Below are positions 11,756-26,082 of a stretch of 64,000 nucleotides of DNA, piece by piece. The DNA is from Camarhynchus parvulus. Lineage: Eukaryota; Chordata; Aves; Passeriformes; Thraupidae. A program made the position numbers and the translations under genes. The notes beneath the pieces are model-generated. The model was not told where the DNA came from. It ran no database searches and was given only the letters and a program-made list of their open reading frames with translations. Positions within the stretch are counted from its first letter, which is position 1. Every line of letters starts with the position of its first letter. The DNA lies in the NCBI RefSeq assembly GCF_901933205.1, contig NC_044573.1, forward strand, positions 85,704,546-85,768,545. Direction: 5' to 3'.

Positions 11756-14700
11756 CGGCCATCATCTCTGTACTCCTTTGTGAATGTTTAGCTAAATTTT
11801 TACACCATATGACACGATATAACACAATATTTGATATTTAAAACTACTATTTAAAATAAATATTATATTTGGAAACTGTTTTGCAGAAATGCAAGTTAGC
11901 AGAAACCTTCATTCAATGCCTTTTTTACTAATGCTAAAGAAAGCACAACTTCAAAGGAAAGTCAGCTTGAAGAAGAAACAAGATATTTCGTTCTGATTTT
12001 TTATGAAAATTGCAAACTTAATCACACAAATATCCTATGATTATCTTCAGTCATAAAATGTACTGTATTGTGCCTACTGAGATCCAAACCAGAGAATCTG
12101 TTTTAATCAGTTCTCTACACTTTCAAATGTTTTCTGTGTTGCTTTATTACTAGTGTCACTTCTTTCAGAAACTGTGTCCCTGAGGCTCTGACAACTTTTA
12201 AAAGATGTTTTGACAGCATGGTTCAAATATGAGAATTAGGGAAAATTCCTATTAATTTCAAGGATGTCAGCTAAAGTGCCTAAAATTAATCCAGCATCTA
12301 GCTGCAGACAGTGGGCTATAACATAGTAAGAGCCCTTTAAAACACCTGAACTGTAGGAAAACTTGTTTGTGCCTGATGCACTGCTGTGCCACATATCACC
12401 CCCAAAGCTTTTGTGAAAGGTAAAATCCATACAGAGAGCAGTCATAGAGACAAGGAATGATTTTCAAAGGCATCCATAACTTTTTTAGATGTGATTTTTC
12501 ACTCACAATGAAAACTCTTGAGGGCAAACACCAAGTGTCCAGCTAGCTGCAAACATTCTCACACAATAAAATCAGAATCTCTTTAGCAATAATTTTTCCC
12601 TATCAGCCACCTAGAAGCCATGTTAGTGAACCCAGTAAATCTGCTGAGATTCTCTAGAGACCTCTTCAGGGAAGCCAAAATAATATAATCTTCAACAGCC
12701 TTCTCTGTCTGAGCTTCCTTCTCTCCTTGATGTACTTTTCCTTTGTGGCCAACATCAGGTAGTACATCCCTATTCTCTGATGCTGAACTCTTTGGACCTT
12801 GTTTATTTTCATTGTCATCTTATAACCTTCTATCAATCTTATGATGACGTTTTGAAATGCACTACAATAATTTTCTGAACTGTTGTAAAACTTCACACAA
12901 AATGAGGGTGGCAGGCACTGTTATTTTTATGTCTCATTTTTGTTATTTGGCCATTGACCTTTTTTTGTAGATCTTGTTTTTTCTCATCAGATTTTTTTTT
13001 ACCTTCACAAAAATTGGTACTGAGGACAGCTAAATTTAAGTACATTTCTTTATCTGAAACTGATATTAAATATGTTCTCAGAACTAACATCTTTAACTGC
13101 TAACAGAAATGCAAAATAACCTCCTGGAGATGTTTCATCTCTTTGTGAAACAGCATGAATCCTTCTTGTAGGAGAATCTCTGTTTTCAGGTGCATCAACA
13201 CAGAAATCTGGCAAGTATTTTGTGTTCTCTGCCTCTCTTTTCTAACAAAAGAGCTGTACACACATTGTCATCCAAGCACACATGAATAAAAGGACTTACA
13301 AGTTCATGAATTAATAAGGGCAAAACATAGAGGCATTTGTGAAAAAGGCATAAATACGAAATAGACAAGAGGATAACAGATGAGTTTCACTCACAAGTTT
13401 GATTATGTCATAGTTACATGAACATATCCCAAAATTTTAAGTGATTTTTTTCTGAAATATGGACATCTTAGATTTTACAAGGTATTGAATGTCTTAAATG
13501 TTTGTTTCCAAGTCTTCCTTTCCTATAAATAATGTTAAGGAACTGTAATCTGGTTCCCTGGTTCCAATGGCTTATGACTTCACTTTCACTGCCCATGGAG
13601 AACTGGACCATTGCTCTCTTCAACAATATTTTCATTTAATTCGCATAAAACCCATAGAGCTCTTTCAGTATAATAACACAGAAACATTTGCTGGGATCAG
13701 TGGAAAGGATTTTAGTATATCACCTGAACTTCAATACGTGTGATGTTTATCTGTAAAGATTACAAAGGACTTAAATGCAGCAGCATAAAGAAGTATTTTA
13801 TGCTATCAGAAGATATTTTTATATTGTTAACACTGATCACAATATTCAGTCTTCTGAATAAGCAACTAAAAATGTATTTCTTTTATGAGCATTCAAAATG
13901 CAGTCTGTGTAATCAGAATGAACTGGCTAATGTATCAGTCTGTGAGAGTACACTATTTGGCAAAAAGGAAGCTTCAGGGAATATCCCACAGTTTCACAAG
14001 TTTGAATGGATGACAGTGAAAATTGAAAATACATTCTGTTAACCAAGTATATAGTTATCCTTTGGAGTGCCATTTGGCAAATCTTTTACTCTAGTCCTTC
14101 CTATTTTTTTAATTTAAATTTACATTTACTCCATACCAGCCCCAATAAAGTACAATTAAATCTATTCAGATCATGCACAAGAGTGCACTGTCTGTGAGAT
14201 TTGAAGAAGTAAAAAAGATTGCTTAAAATAAAGCTCAGCTGTGCTACAAGTAGGAGCCAAAGAAATAAATAATCAGCAAAAATTACTCCTGTTTGTAATT
14301 CAGAAAGCGGGCTATATTAAAATAGTTAATATCTTAGAGGGAAAAAATGAAGTCAAGGAATCCAGAAATAATTTGCATGAATTTTCCATAAGGACATATC
14401 TGGGCACTCATATTTCAAACTACTTCTAATACTCCCAATGCTTTTCTGAACTTGCTTGTTCAAAGCCTCTGCATGTTCAGTGTTGTCTCATATCAAAGAT
14501 TGTTCTGGAAAGAAGTTGGCAGCTTCCACACTAGTTCATTTTAGAAGCATGAATACCATTCATTAGAATAGCTTTTGAAATTAATTGCTTGCAGCATTTG
14601 GGTGAGTGTTGCATTTGTAGCTGATGTAAATCATTCATTCTTCACTTGCTTAGTTTCACATCTTTTTGGAGATGGCTGCAGTCCATGGCTTGAACCCCAA

Positions 14701-17099
14701 AACACAGTAGTAGTGGTACAGTTAATAAAACTAATATCATGTGTTGGAATATCACTAATGGAAAACCCAGCAGATAGTGCCTATTGTCAATAATCAGATA
14801 GAATATTCCTCCCCATTAGAAGAGAATTATCTGAGAAACTTCATTGCACAAACAATTCTGAACCATATTTTTGGCAGTCTATGATAAGTCAACAGCTCAT
14901 GATCATTAAGCATACCCCAGAAGATAATATCTAGGAATTAGTTAAGAAAAGATTTTGCATTCCCTTTTTAAAACCTGTATCGTCAGCCTTCCTATCCCCT
15001 ACCATAAAAGGATGGTTAGTCCTGCACATTATGGTCTTTTATACTGAAAATTAGTGTGAATCCAGATAGTTTCTTGACTTTTATTCCTAAAATATAATAC
15101 AGGTGCAAATGTTTGGGCATAGAATTATGGTTCAACTTGTGCTGCAAATATGCATGGAAACTTTTTATGGGGCAAATCAAATCTGCAAATGCAGCAAAAG
15201 TGGGTTATAATTTAAACAAATCCATTATTTTCATTTTTACCCATGGAAATGTCAGAAATTGTGGGTTTGGTCCTTTCCAAATGATTTGTATGTAGGCTGA
15301 AGTCACCGAAAAGGAAAATCACTCTTGCAGCAAAGGTGAAGTTAAGGCTATTGTCTGCATTAGGAGGAAGTGCAGTCCAGCCACTGCAAATTTGCAGAGA
15401 GAAAAAGCAATTAGGGCTTTGCATTTATGCTATATGACTTTCAGGGGTTGTTACTTCAGACTAATGTGGTTCTGACCCTCTGAACAGGCATGCTGTGTGC
15501 AGTTGGATCACAGGCTTTGTGTTTTGGTGTGAACCAATGTACAGGAACTAGTTCTGACTAGGAGAGTCACTTGAAAAATGCACTTTGATCTAAAAACAAA
15601 ATCCTAGTGTAAATAATCTCTTAATCCTGAAGAAAATAGAGTGTATCAAAAGTCAGACATATTGCCTTGGTGTGCACCTTTGACCTATCTGAATTGTCAG
15701 ACCCCTTCAAAAAAGGTAGTCCAAACCACTTGTTCAAAGAGAAGGAGCTTTAATTCTTGTTTATCACGGCAATTTCACTTTGCATTCCTAATTAAACATG
15801 CACTGAACTAGGGGTGAGATTTAAGATCACTCACTTCTGAGGTGAGGGTGGTAAATTGAATATTAATTATGCAAGGACATTAGTTGCTCACATGAACCAA
15901 GCAGAAAGTAGGACTCTTTTTTTTTTTTAATGTCCTAACCAGGCCATAGAATTACTCGCAATAAATATTTCAGTGTACTACACAAGGTGAACTTTCTTCA
16001 GCAGGATAGGCTGAGAGCAACTCACTGCAGAACACCTGAAAAATGGTATTTTGATTCCTCAGACTTAACTACAGCACCAGCAATAGGAGAGAATTGTATT
16101 CCCAGATAAAGGCACAGACTATAATTTAATGACTTGTGGACTTTACTGCTGGAATAGAGGGGCACTTAAATTTCCTTAAGCAAAAAAGCATTGACATCCA
16201 AGACCCCTCCAGACACTTTCAAAAAAGGAAGGTGCTTCCAACTCCTCAGCATCTGCAAACTCCTAATTCTCTGTCTCTTTTGGGTTTGCCCATGTTTTTC
16301 TATGTAATAGATATAACGGGAATGTTATGGTAAAAAAGAACCTGAAGAGAGAGTGATGTTTGTACCTGTACTGAGTCCTTATGAAACTGGGTTTGTTCAG
16401 AAACCTTTTTTCATTATAATTACCATCAACTTCAAGGCAAAGATTGTGTGAAGAGGAACTGAATATTATAGCATATCATTTTACCCACCTCACTGGCAGG
16501 AGGGATGCTAGTGAGGTGCACAAAAGCCAAATTAAGTCATTGTGTCCATTTGCATTATGGAGGGTTTAACTGGTGTTTTCCAAAATTGTATTCAGTTCAA
16601 TTATTGTTGTCCCTGTACTGCTGTTTTAATAAATCATCATTAAAATGTGTTGCATCTATGTATCATCTTTATCTTAATGGTTTTAATTTCACTATTTTTG
16701 TAGAAGCCTCAGAGCATTCTTAACTAATATTTTAAGTCTAATTTTGCATTTCTGCATAATAGGATGAATATTAACATCAAATACTAATACTCTGGGATTG
16801 TAGAGCCTTCCTACTTTCCCCACCTTGTGCCTTTTTCTCTGCATAAATATACAAAAGTCCATCTCACTGCTCTGCTTGAAATCTCTTCTTAAAACTGTTC
16901 TTCTGAAATGTCTTTAAAAAACGTGGAAAAGCCCAAGGAATAAGTGTTCCTTGACCTCTCCTTTTCATGGGACTCCCATAATTATCCTTACAGGGGGTAT
17001 TTCATACCATATCAAACCTTCCCATTTAACACAGCATTCAAGGAAACAGATTTTGCCTAGAGGGTTTGCAGAGCATGAAATCTCTTTCAGTACTACACA
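11756..17099. other. Unique AT-rich intergenic DNA
   Basis: About 5.3 kb without recognisable repeats, RNA genes or gene-like frames (longest open frame about 100 codons). The interval 16500-16740 is homogeneous, free of low-complexity sequence and contains an aataaatcatcattaaa core. It resembles conserved noncoding DNA in texture, but this cannot be judged from one genome. Confidence 0.55.
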
Positions 17100-17480
17100 G
17101 CCACTGCTATCCAGCCCCACTGTGACCAGCAGGCAGTAGTGCAGCTGTGGCCACGCTCATTTCCTTGCGGGAAGCCAGAGATCCTCCCTGTCTATCCTTA
17201 CCTGGTCAAGTCCTCTGCTGTTCCCAAGAGTAGCAGAAGCTGAAGGTCAACCAAGCTACAGCCAGGATAAGGATAAGGAGCCAGGAAGAAGTTGTGGTGC
17301 TTCTTTGACAATTCAGAAGCACCAATTCTATTGCATAAGAAGGGGTTTAGCAGGGTGGTAAGAGTATCCTGAGTTGTACTGCGTGGTTATAACCTGTGCA
17401 CTGGCTGCCTCCCATGTGTCTCCCTGCGACAGCGACAAGCCCCTCTCCCTCTCTCAAGTGCAGATAATGCTTTCCTATTC
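17100..17480. other. GC-richer patch, unidentified
   Basis: Balanced base composition in an AT-rich setting, with ggataa tandem units at about 17263-17277 (ccaggataaggataagg). No element, promoter signature or frame was recognised. Confidence 0.4.
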
Positions 17481-20051
17481 CTATCACCCCCTTGCTTCCT
17501 AACACACAGTGAAGATGATTTCTAACACCTTGTTTCTAGCATCTCATCTTCTAGAAGCAGTATCTGTATTGTGAATCACAACACTTCTTCCCCAGCAAGT
17601 CACTAAAGGTAGACTGCTCAGATTTTCAATGTATTTCATAAAAAAAGTCTTGTAAACAGTATGCACAGTTATATACACATACATAGTTGCATCTATTGAA
17701 TGCAGGAACACTAGCAGTACAATGCATGAGTCTTCACTAATTTATCATCAAAAGTTCAAAGGAATTTGTTTAATTTACTGTGCTTTTGAACTAAAGTAAT
17801 ACTTGTATATTTAAATGTCTGTCATCATTTAGTTGTGATCATGACATACATCCTCCCAGAGAATGAACAGTACTCAGTTTAAAATATATAACAAAGACCT
17901 ACAGAATGCAAATTAAAGACCAGGCAAATGTATCTGCATAATTTGCTTAAATCAAAGTTAATAATAATTTATGCATGAAATGGAAAACAATGTCTCCTCT
18001 TTTTCAGATTTTTTTTCTTGTGTTTTGTGAAGAATTTCTCTTGGTTATTTTTTTCCTTCCAGAAGTGCGAAATTTTTCCTGTCAGCAATTACTTGCTTGC
18101 TTTGCACAGCAGAGGACAGCATGCATTTTTTTCTTTTACTGCTGACTCTCTCCACATTTTGCCTGATATGCTTTTCCATCCTCACCTTCACCTTATGCAC
18201 CCTGTGAACATAGAATATAAAAAATAGATAAAATACAAGGCACCTGAAGAAATGGAGATGATCACACACGTTTTCTTTCCTGTGTTCAAAATAATATTGT
18301 CACTTTCTCCAGTAAAAAAATCTCTCATATAGATGTGGAGTTCATATGAAAATTTAGGACTACATTACAAAATGCAAATTCAAATTTGTCTTAGTCTCTT
18401 ATTATTGGCAATTACTAATTGCAAGTAAATGTAGAATTTGTCATGCATAAAGGCAGCAGAATCTGACCTCCAAAACCCCTGAAACATGCAAGTTTTGTAT
18501 ATTTGCCATGATTTTTATTTCAATAAGTTACCTTAAAACTCTCCTAGAACATTTCTATTGTGTAATTTTCATTTTTAGTGCATGTTGTGAAGAAAATGTT
18601 TAGTTTGCATAATAGAATATACTCGTCTTTAGATTTTTATCTGTTAGATATCCTGGATTTTTTTCTCGTCATATTTTAAAGTGCAAGGAGAATTAATTAC
18701 TCCTCCAAATATGTTTTCTTTCCCATCATAAAAGAAATAGGTGTACATATCAATATATGTTTTGGCATTGATTTCTACCAGGGGTGTTGATTTATGTGCT
18801 GCTGTAGCACAGCCATTCTTATCATGTCCATGTATGTGTGTTTGTGTCTCTGAGATAGAGACCTTTTCTCTCTCTTCTCTTTTTCTGGCAAACTGAGCAG
18901 AAGGATCTATTTTTTGACAGGCTGCCACTCTCAAGAGGGCATAAAATCTGCATTTCCTTTCATCTCTCTGGATTAGTGGATTATCCTGCAGTCTGCTTGG
19001 TGACTGAGATACTTTATACCCTTCATCTCTGAGTTCTTAAAACTAATATAACAACGGCAGGTGCGTTTCTAAGATTTGGCACATGTTGGAGAGTGAGAGG
19101 TTTTATCAAATGGCTGATTGGTATCTTAAAAGCTCATTTTTATTTTTTTTTTCACAGAGACCTCATTTTAGCAACCAACAGTATCACAATAAGAAAGTCA
19201 CACTTTATGTTTTTGCTTCGTTTTGTGATAAAAGCACATCAAACAACAAAGTTGGAAGCCTGCCTCTATTATTTGATCTAGTTTCAGAAGGGAGGAGAGA
19301 TGGGAGACTACAGAAGAAAAGAAGTGAATTAATTAGAGCAGCAAAATCTGTGTAAAGAGGAGTGTTTGTATGATGGTCTCAAGTGTAATACTGGAGTAGG
19401 AAACAAAATTTAATTTAAGAACAAAACCACAACAAAACCTTTAGAAGAAAGTTCTGTTCAAGTCAACTGTCTCCCAACTTTAATCCACTAAACAAATTCT
19501 AAAATGTCTAAAGCAAAGGACTTGCCATCACTCCCACTGCACAAACAAACACCCCAAAGCAACTGGAAAAAGCAGAGGGTATCCTGCTATTCCCTACTGT
19601 CGGCCATAGCCCTCTCTGACCCTGGCTCTCATCTTCACCTAGAGAACCTCAGTGAGGCTGGACCAGGTTTCCCGGGCCAAGTATGTGGTAGCACTGTGTT
19701 TTTTCCTGCAGATATTTCAGGAAGGTAAAACCAGCTAAGGGCCAGAGATGAGAAGCAAAAAACAACAAAAAAAATCAGAAATACCAAATGAACAGAAAAA
19801 TGAATCCTGTCCCTACAGAACAGGATTTCAATATTGGATCTCAGAAAGGCTTAAATTTAAGGGTTCTATGTAGTTTAAGGTATGATCTTTCTTTTTCTAG
19901 GCCTTTCATTTTAAAATCAAACCCTTCTCCCATTTTTATACTCAGTTGCTAATCTATTTTATCAAGAATTAAATTCTGCCATCTATCAGAGAATGTATGG
20001 TTCAATTAATTTCTTATCTGTGTTTCTTAAATCCCTTATTATGCTTTTTTT
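17481..20051. other. Unique AT-rich intergenic DNA
   Basis: No repeat or gene recognised. A pyrimidine tract ending in cctgcag (about 19697-19711), followed 13 bases later by aggtaaaa, looks like an acceptor-donor pair, but such pairs occur by chance and no reading frame supports an exon. The last bases (20042-20052) are a T-run that borders the LTR. Confidence 0.5.
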
Positions 20052-20636
20052 TGGTCCTGGTTTCTGCTGGGGTAGAGTTAATTTTTTCTCCTAGTAGCTG
20101 GTGCAGTGCTGTAGTTTGGATTTATGATGAGAACACTGTTGGTAACTCATTGATGTTTTAGTTGCTGCTGAGCAGGGGTGACACAAAGTCAAGGCCTTTT
20201 CTGCTCCCCACCCCACCACACCAGTAGGGACAATGGGAGTGCACAAGAATCAGGGAGGGAATGGAGCTGAGACAGCTGACCCCAAATGACCAAAGGGAGA
20301 TCCCAAACTACGTGGCACCATGCTGAACAATAACAATGAGGGGAGCTGGCTGGGAGGGTGGCAGTCTGTTTGGGGACAGACATCTCTCAGTGGGTGACGA
20401 GCAATTGTGTTGAGCATAATTAGTTTTGTATGCTTCTTATCATTATCATCATTATTATTATATTATCAGTTATAGTAGTAGTATTATCTTCCCTTTTCTG
20501 TCCTTTCAAACTGCCTTTATCTCAAACAATTGTTTTTACCTTATTTTTTCTGATTCTCTCCCTCATCCCACTGTGACGAGGGGAGTGAGAAAATTGCTGG
20601 GAGGTGTTTTCCTGCCTGCCAGGTTAAGCCATGATA
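20052..20636 (+). mobile_element. Solo LTR of a second avian ERV family (copy B)
   Basis: About 585 bp. It opens with tggtcctggtttctgctggg and gtagagttaatttt, a start I recognise from a common avian LTR whose family form begins TGTCCTGGTTT. It continues through tagctggtgcagtgctgt, the gacagctgacc and ggccaaagggat-like U3 blocks, a (att)n-like stretch near 20440-20490, and closes with caggttaagccatgata, matching the family's ..ggttaaaccacgaca end. No primer-binding site or retroviral internal sequence follows. Flanking DNA on both sides is T-rich (ttttt before, tttt after), so a target-site duplication cannot be scored with confidence. It is unrelated to copies A, C, D and E. Confidence 0.85.
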
Positions 20637-22502
20637 TTTTGTTTCCATATAACTTCTAATGAGTTTAATCTTTTCAAGATGCTCTGTCACATATTTAATC
20701 TTTTATGTATGTGCTTCTCAGTGAAAGTCTAAATTCTGTTCATGCCCTGCATTTGGAGTTCAGCTGAGATTTACATAGCATCTAATGCATGTTCTGTCCC
20801 TGTCTGTAACCATGATCATCATTCATTGCTGGGCAGGCTGAAAGTCTCTGAGACCTTTCTCAAATCTTACTGCTTATTTCTGGTAGCATCAGCAATGTAT
20901 GGAGCATTTTTGGATACACAAGACCAAACAGTCATTTCCCAAAGATCATAGAGTCTCTGAAGAGAGCAAGCCCAGAGGAGAAATACAACAAAGGGATGTT
21001 TGTACAAATCTCCTAGCTAACTTTACTGAGTGAGTAGCAAGATGTAGCAACCTGTGTGCTCTAATTAGGGACACAAAAAAAAAGGGAATGAAATACTGTC
21101 CTGTAATTATGCTCATTGCATTACCAAGTTTTGGGGCTTTTTGCTACATTTTATAGTTTTATCCCTTAAAATAATCAGATTTTTTTTTTGTTTTCCACTT
21201 TATCAAAAAAAATTATTATAAACACTTTAGAAATTATTTTAGATGTTGATGCTAAATGACACTTAATTAGATACTTAATTTTCAGAATGCCCTAGCATAG
21301 CTGAAACACAAATAAATGCTTTAGTAGCACCCAAGAATAAAGCCAGTGTCTAAAAATGGCTGCAGCACAAGTCAAATAAAAGTGGTTGATGGGAAGTAAA
21401 ACCCTCATTTTTTTTAGGCCTGGCAAGAGAAGTAACAAAGATCATAAGTTTTAAAGCTGAAAATAGATTGCTATAGCATAGTTCTAACATATGGCTTAGA
21501 GAACTGCTCAGACAAGGAAACAAGATACAAGACTCAAGCAGGTGAAATGAGAGAGAGCTTGCTCTAAGTGCACTACTCTTTACATTGATATCTCAGTTTG
21601 ATATCTGTAGTAAGATATTGGAAGCAGGGAGAACAGGAAAAAAAGCAATAAAGTCAAAGAAGCGAAATATTCTTTAAGTATAAGAATGAGGAAAGAACAG
21701 AAAATTGCCACCAGTACAGCATGAGATAGCAATTAAAATAGGGAAAAACTAGAAAATATGGTACCTTCCTTGAGACAGTCCAGAAGCATGGTCCGTTGGA
21801 AAGGCAGTGAAAAATATACTGAGGTCAAGCAGGGTGAGAAAAAAGAGCAGTCACCCACTGCAGCTGTGGGATTTAACACTTGGCAAAGTCCATTGTCACT
21901 CACCAGAAAATAGATTGAGTTTCTAGCTTCACATCTAAAAAGTTTATTTGCAAACAGATTATTTCAAATTTCAACTGAAACAATATAGCTGAAACATTTA
22001 AAATGCATTCTTTTGCTTCTATGCATTTCTCTGACATTGTTGCATTATTTTCAGCATTCTGTGCCAGGATCAGAGGTAGAACTTTGTGAACACTGCAGGG
22101 CTGTGACACACTTAACAATAAAAAGGTCCATTTAAAAAATACAGAATACTCACTATTTTCCCTTTTTAACCATCAGCTTTATTTGGCCATTATTATCATA
22201 AATTTGCATTATATTATACAGATTCATAAATAATTCCAAATGTAAAATAACCAGAAGTTATTACATTGGGAGGTAGGTGCTCCCATGAGAGAACTGCATG
22301 AAAGATGCAAGAAGAGTCATATTGGGAAAAAAAGGCAGCTTTTATTAGGTTAACCAGTGTCCAGTTCCAGCTATGCCAACTGCTTCCATCCAACAGCAGA
22401 ACCAATAAGCTCTGCTGCATGGCCTGATCATATTTACTGACTCAGTCTTTTAATCTTCCTGGTTTAGAGGGCAGAGTAAGCTAAGTCAACGAGGGGGGTG
22501 TG
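20637..22502. other. Unique AT-rich intergenic DNA
   Basis: Short A and T homopolymers (21068-21084, 21180-21190) and no recognised element or frame. The T-run after 20636 borders the LTR on the left. Confidence 0.55.
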
Positions 22503-23595
22503 TGTTGTGTTTGTGTGGCCAAGTTTTGGTAATGCACAATTACAGGGGTGGCTTCTGTGAGAAACTGCTGGAAGTTTCCCACTGTGTCCAAAAGAGCCGG
22601 TGCCAGCCAGCTCCAAGATAAACCTGCTGCTGGCCATGGCTGAACACATCAGCAGGAGTGGTAGTGCCTGTGGGAGAATACAGTGAGGAGGAGCAAAAAC
22701 CCTGTGCAATGGCAGCCAGAGAGAGGAGTGAGACTGTGTGGGAAGAAAACTCTGCAGGCACCTAGGTCAGTGAAGAACTAAGGGGGTAAAGTGCTCCAGG
22801 AGCAGAGATTCCCCTGCAGCCCGTGGTGAAGACCATGGTGAGGCAGCTGGACTCCTGCAGCCCATGGAGTACCCCATGCTAGATAAGGTGAATGCCTGTC
22901 TGTGATGAAATCCATGTTGGAGCAGGCTCCTGGCAGGATTGGAGACCCTTAGGAGAGAGGAGTCCATGCTGGAAGACCTTTGCTGCTAGGACTTGTGAGC
23001 CCATGAGGGACACACACTGGAGCAACCTGTTCCTGAAGGACTGCAGCCCATGGAAGGAATCCATGAGCTAGACCAGCTCACAAAGAACAGCAGCCTGTGG
23101 GAAAGATGCATATTGGAGAAGGAGTGGAGGACAGTCTCCTATGGGAGGGACCACGTACCGGAGCAGGAGAAGAGTGTGAGGAGGAAAGAGCAGCAGAGAA
23201 AATGTGAACTGATTACAAGCCCATTCCCTGTCTCCCTGCATTGCTGCACTGGAGGAAGTAGATAATTTTGGACTGAAGTTGAACTTGAGAAAAAGAGAGG
23301 GGTGGAGGGGGTAAGAGAGGGGTAGGAGGAAGGTGTTTTGGGGGGGAAAGTCTTGAAATAAAACTTGGGGTTTATTTCTCATTTTTTTACTCTGAATTGA
23401 TTGTAAACAAATTCATTCATTTTCCCAGTCAAGTCTGTTGTGCCCATGACAGTAGCTGGTAAGTGATCTCTACCTGCCCTTAAAATGGAGCCTTGAGCTT
23501 TTCCTTATATTTCCTCTCCTCTATACAGATGAGGAGAGGAGTGATAGAGCAGCTTGGTGGGGCAACCGGCATTCATTCAGCATCAACCCAGCACA
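22503..23595 (+). mobile_element. Near-complete avian ERV LTR (copy C)
   Basis: The most complete member of the LTR group shared with copies A, D and E, about 1.09 kb. Seen in order: a TG start (tgttgtgtttgtgtggcc), the U3 block ggcttctgtgagaaactgct, the gagaggagtgag block near 22719, a long middle of related units built on 'cagcccatgg', 'gaccatg' and 'tggagcag' (22815-23165), ggaagtagataattttgga, an AATAAA at 23357-23362 followed by gggtttatttctcat, tctgttgtgcccatgacag, and the end gtgatagagcagcttgg..catcaacccagcaca at 23595. No primer-binding site follows, so it is a solo LTR. No clear target-site duplication was found at the chosen edges. Both strands carry short open frames that are shadows of the LTR. 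Confidence 0.9.
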
Positions 23596-26019
23596 GTAAG
23601 AAAGGTGTCCCACATTCTTTAATCTCCTGGAAGTATCTCCCAGAACGTAAAGAACCTCTCACAGAAACTCAGTCTCAGTTATTTACAAAGTCAGCTGATG
23701 TATCTCAATAAGAACCTAAGACTCAAGGCTTTATGTTCTCACTAATGCAGCATGATTCAAATTATAGAGAGTTCAAGATGATATTGGAATATCATAAAAC
23801 AAGGTTTCAAGCACAAGTATGTCCATACTGTTAATATGTCCAATTCAGAGAAACTTACAAGAGCAGCTAAAAGAGCAGTATAATGTCGAAATTTTAGCTT
23901 CAGGAGTTTCAGACTTGCAGAATTTAAAACATTTTGATTTTTTAGTTTAAAAATAATGTTTAATTCCAAACTTTCCTCAGACATGTTTAATATTTTTATT
24001 TCCCCCAAATCAAACATTCTAATCAATGAAAAATCCTTCCTATTTCAAAATTTGGGTTGAATTAAGAATTAAAGAATTTAAAACTAAATAATTTTATTTT
24101 AATATATAGGTTTTGTATATTAAAAATTAAACTCAAAACCCATTCTCACTCAGTTTTATTCTAAAGCCTTGTTCAAGTCAATGCTTTCAACATAACTGTT
24201 CCCTACTCCATAAATATGATATAGATTCAATTTTTCTTACTCTTTGACCTTGTATATGTTCAGATTAGCCTTACCATATCTTTACTAAATGATGCATAGC
24301 AAACTTTTATTACTAAACTGCCTCTGTTATTATTTACTGCTCTACCAATATTTGTGCCACCCATGTATTTATCTGTATTGATTTTATATTTTCTTCTAGA
24401 ACAATGACAACACTGGTTCCCAATGGATACCAGGAGAGTCTGTAAACTATAGGCACTGTGTAAGCATAGTAAACAATAAGCACTTGACTAATGAGTATTT
24501 AATATAATTAATATGGGTTTTGTGAATGTTCTTGTTATGGCATCTTAAGACAAATATCTCTGTGTTCTATCTCTTACTATATTGTAATATCTTAGTTACT
24601 ATCCTAAGCCAAATGCCATATCATCAGACAGACACCATTTGTTTGATAAGAGCTGTTTTATAAAACTGTACTAATTGTCATTAATTATGCTACTATCTTC
24701 ACTGATTTTGTCCCATATGATTCTCAACTGCTTCTGAAGATGAAAGCCATACTAGCTTATCAGTGCTTTGAGAGCTCACACTCAACCTTTCTTAAAAAAC
24801 CAAAAAAAAAACCAAAAAAAAACCCCCAAAAAAAAAACCAAAAAAAAAAAACCCAAAATAAAAAAAAAAACAAGAAAAACAATTGTTCTAATGAAAAAGT
24901 AAGTAGCAGAGAACTGGAAGGAATGCCCTTGGCCTGCTCCAGCTGCCACAGTCAGCCAAACTAGGCAGTGCTTCTGTATGCATATTGATTTCCAAATTAA
25001 GGGCAACCTGAGGTTTTTGCCTTCTCTGTTATTATTAGAAGTTTGTGCCAACTTTTTTGCATATCTACCTTAAATATATTTACCTTTAGGTCAATTTATT
25101 GTTTACTGTCAATGGTCAAACTCCTTCCCAAAGAATTTACCTTGCTCTTCTCCAAAGAAGTATTTGTACAGTTCTAAATGCCACAGTTTTACGCCCTTCA
25201 TCTTTTCTGTTGCTAGGCTCAGCAAGGTACCATATGATAGTCTCATCATTCTGCTGATCATAGTATTATCTTTTTTCCTACACCTGTCCTACTTTGAAAT
25301 ACCTTTTCTTGTGTGTGACCAAACTATACTCAGTATTTAGCAATAACTGTTTTATTTTGTATTTTTTCTATTTTAATTGGACATACATGGCACAAGCTGA
25401 TGCTTATACTTCTTTTTTCTTCCTAAGACACACTGGATCACTGTCTCACAGACATTTTGTGATTGAGTAATACACCCATCTCTCTCTTTTTCTGTGTCAT
25501 TTCAAATGAATGAGGCCAGTTAGTAGTTCTGACTCCAGATCAGTAGTTCACAGACAAATGTATTCCAATGATCCAGTCCTACAATTTAAAATTGTTTAAC
25601 TTATTTAATGGTTGCTGTTAATCATCCCCTTGAACTAAGAGAAGAGAACATATTTCATTTTCTCTGGAAGATATGAATAAATTACCCCACTTTCTTCCAA
25701 AGACAGAGAGGTGTTCAACCAAATGTTTCAGACTCCTCTGTATCACAAGGATGATCATATTTTTCACGATTTTATGCAGACTCTTCTCCAAATTTATGAG
25801 GGATCTAATCCTCCTAATGATAACCCTCCATATATAGTATCAAGGAATTTTGTTATATTTTTATTTGAATGTGTAGAAACAATTTGGAAAAAAAGACTGG
25901 AAATTGTGAATCCACAGAAATTCGGAGTTAAAGTCAAAATTACCAAAAAATTTTCTTTTAGGCTTTTCTTCTGTGTATCAGAAATATGTGAGCAGTGAAT
26001 TTTTACAGTGGTAATGCTA
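23596..26019. other. Unique AT-rich intergenic DNA with an A/C-rich tract
   Basis: No gene. Apart from the A/C tract at 24794-24880 there is nothing recognisable. Frames such as the one through 25711-25998 are short, AT-codon-biased and without domains. Confidence 0.55.
24794..24880 (+). repeat. A/C low-complexity tract
   Basis: About 87 bases of A-runs (6-13 long) separated by cc, ccccc or ccc and one t and g. It is simple sequence that has diverged from poly(A) or (CCAAAAAAA)n. It creates apparent Lys/Asn-rich and Phe-rich frames that are artefacts. Confidence 0.85.
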
Positions 26020-26082
26020 CATAGACTTTTGGACTGGATGATTTTGAAGGTCTCTTCCACCCTTTGATGACTCTATGCTTCT
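26020..26082 (+). mobile_element. CR1 LINE 3' tip
   Basis: Severely 5'-truncated CR1. Contains ttggactggatgattttgaa then ggtctcttccaccc and the terminal ctatgcttct, matching the CR1 3' end (ggactagatgat..ggtcttttccaaccc..attctatgattct) with a few changes. Only the last ~60 bases are present. Confidence 0.8.

Noticed and set aside
19697..19730. Acceptor plus donor flanking a 13-base micro-exon
   Set aside because: Chance acceptor-donor pairs are common and nothing else supports an exon here.
24782..25051. Phe-rich membrane-protein-like frame (minus) and Lys-rich frame (plus)
   Set aside because: Both are translations of the A/C low-complexity tract at 24794-24880.
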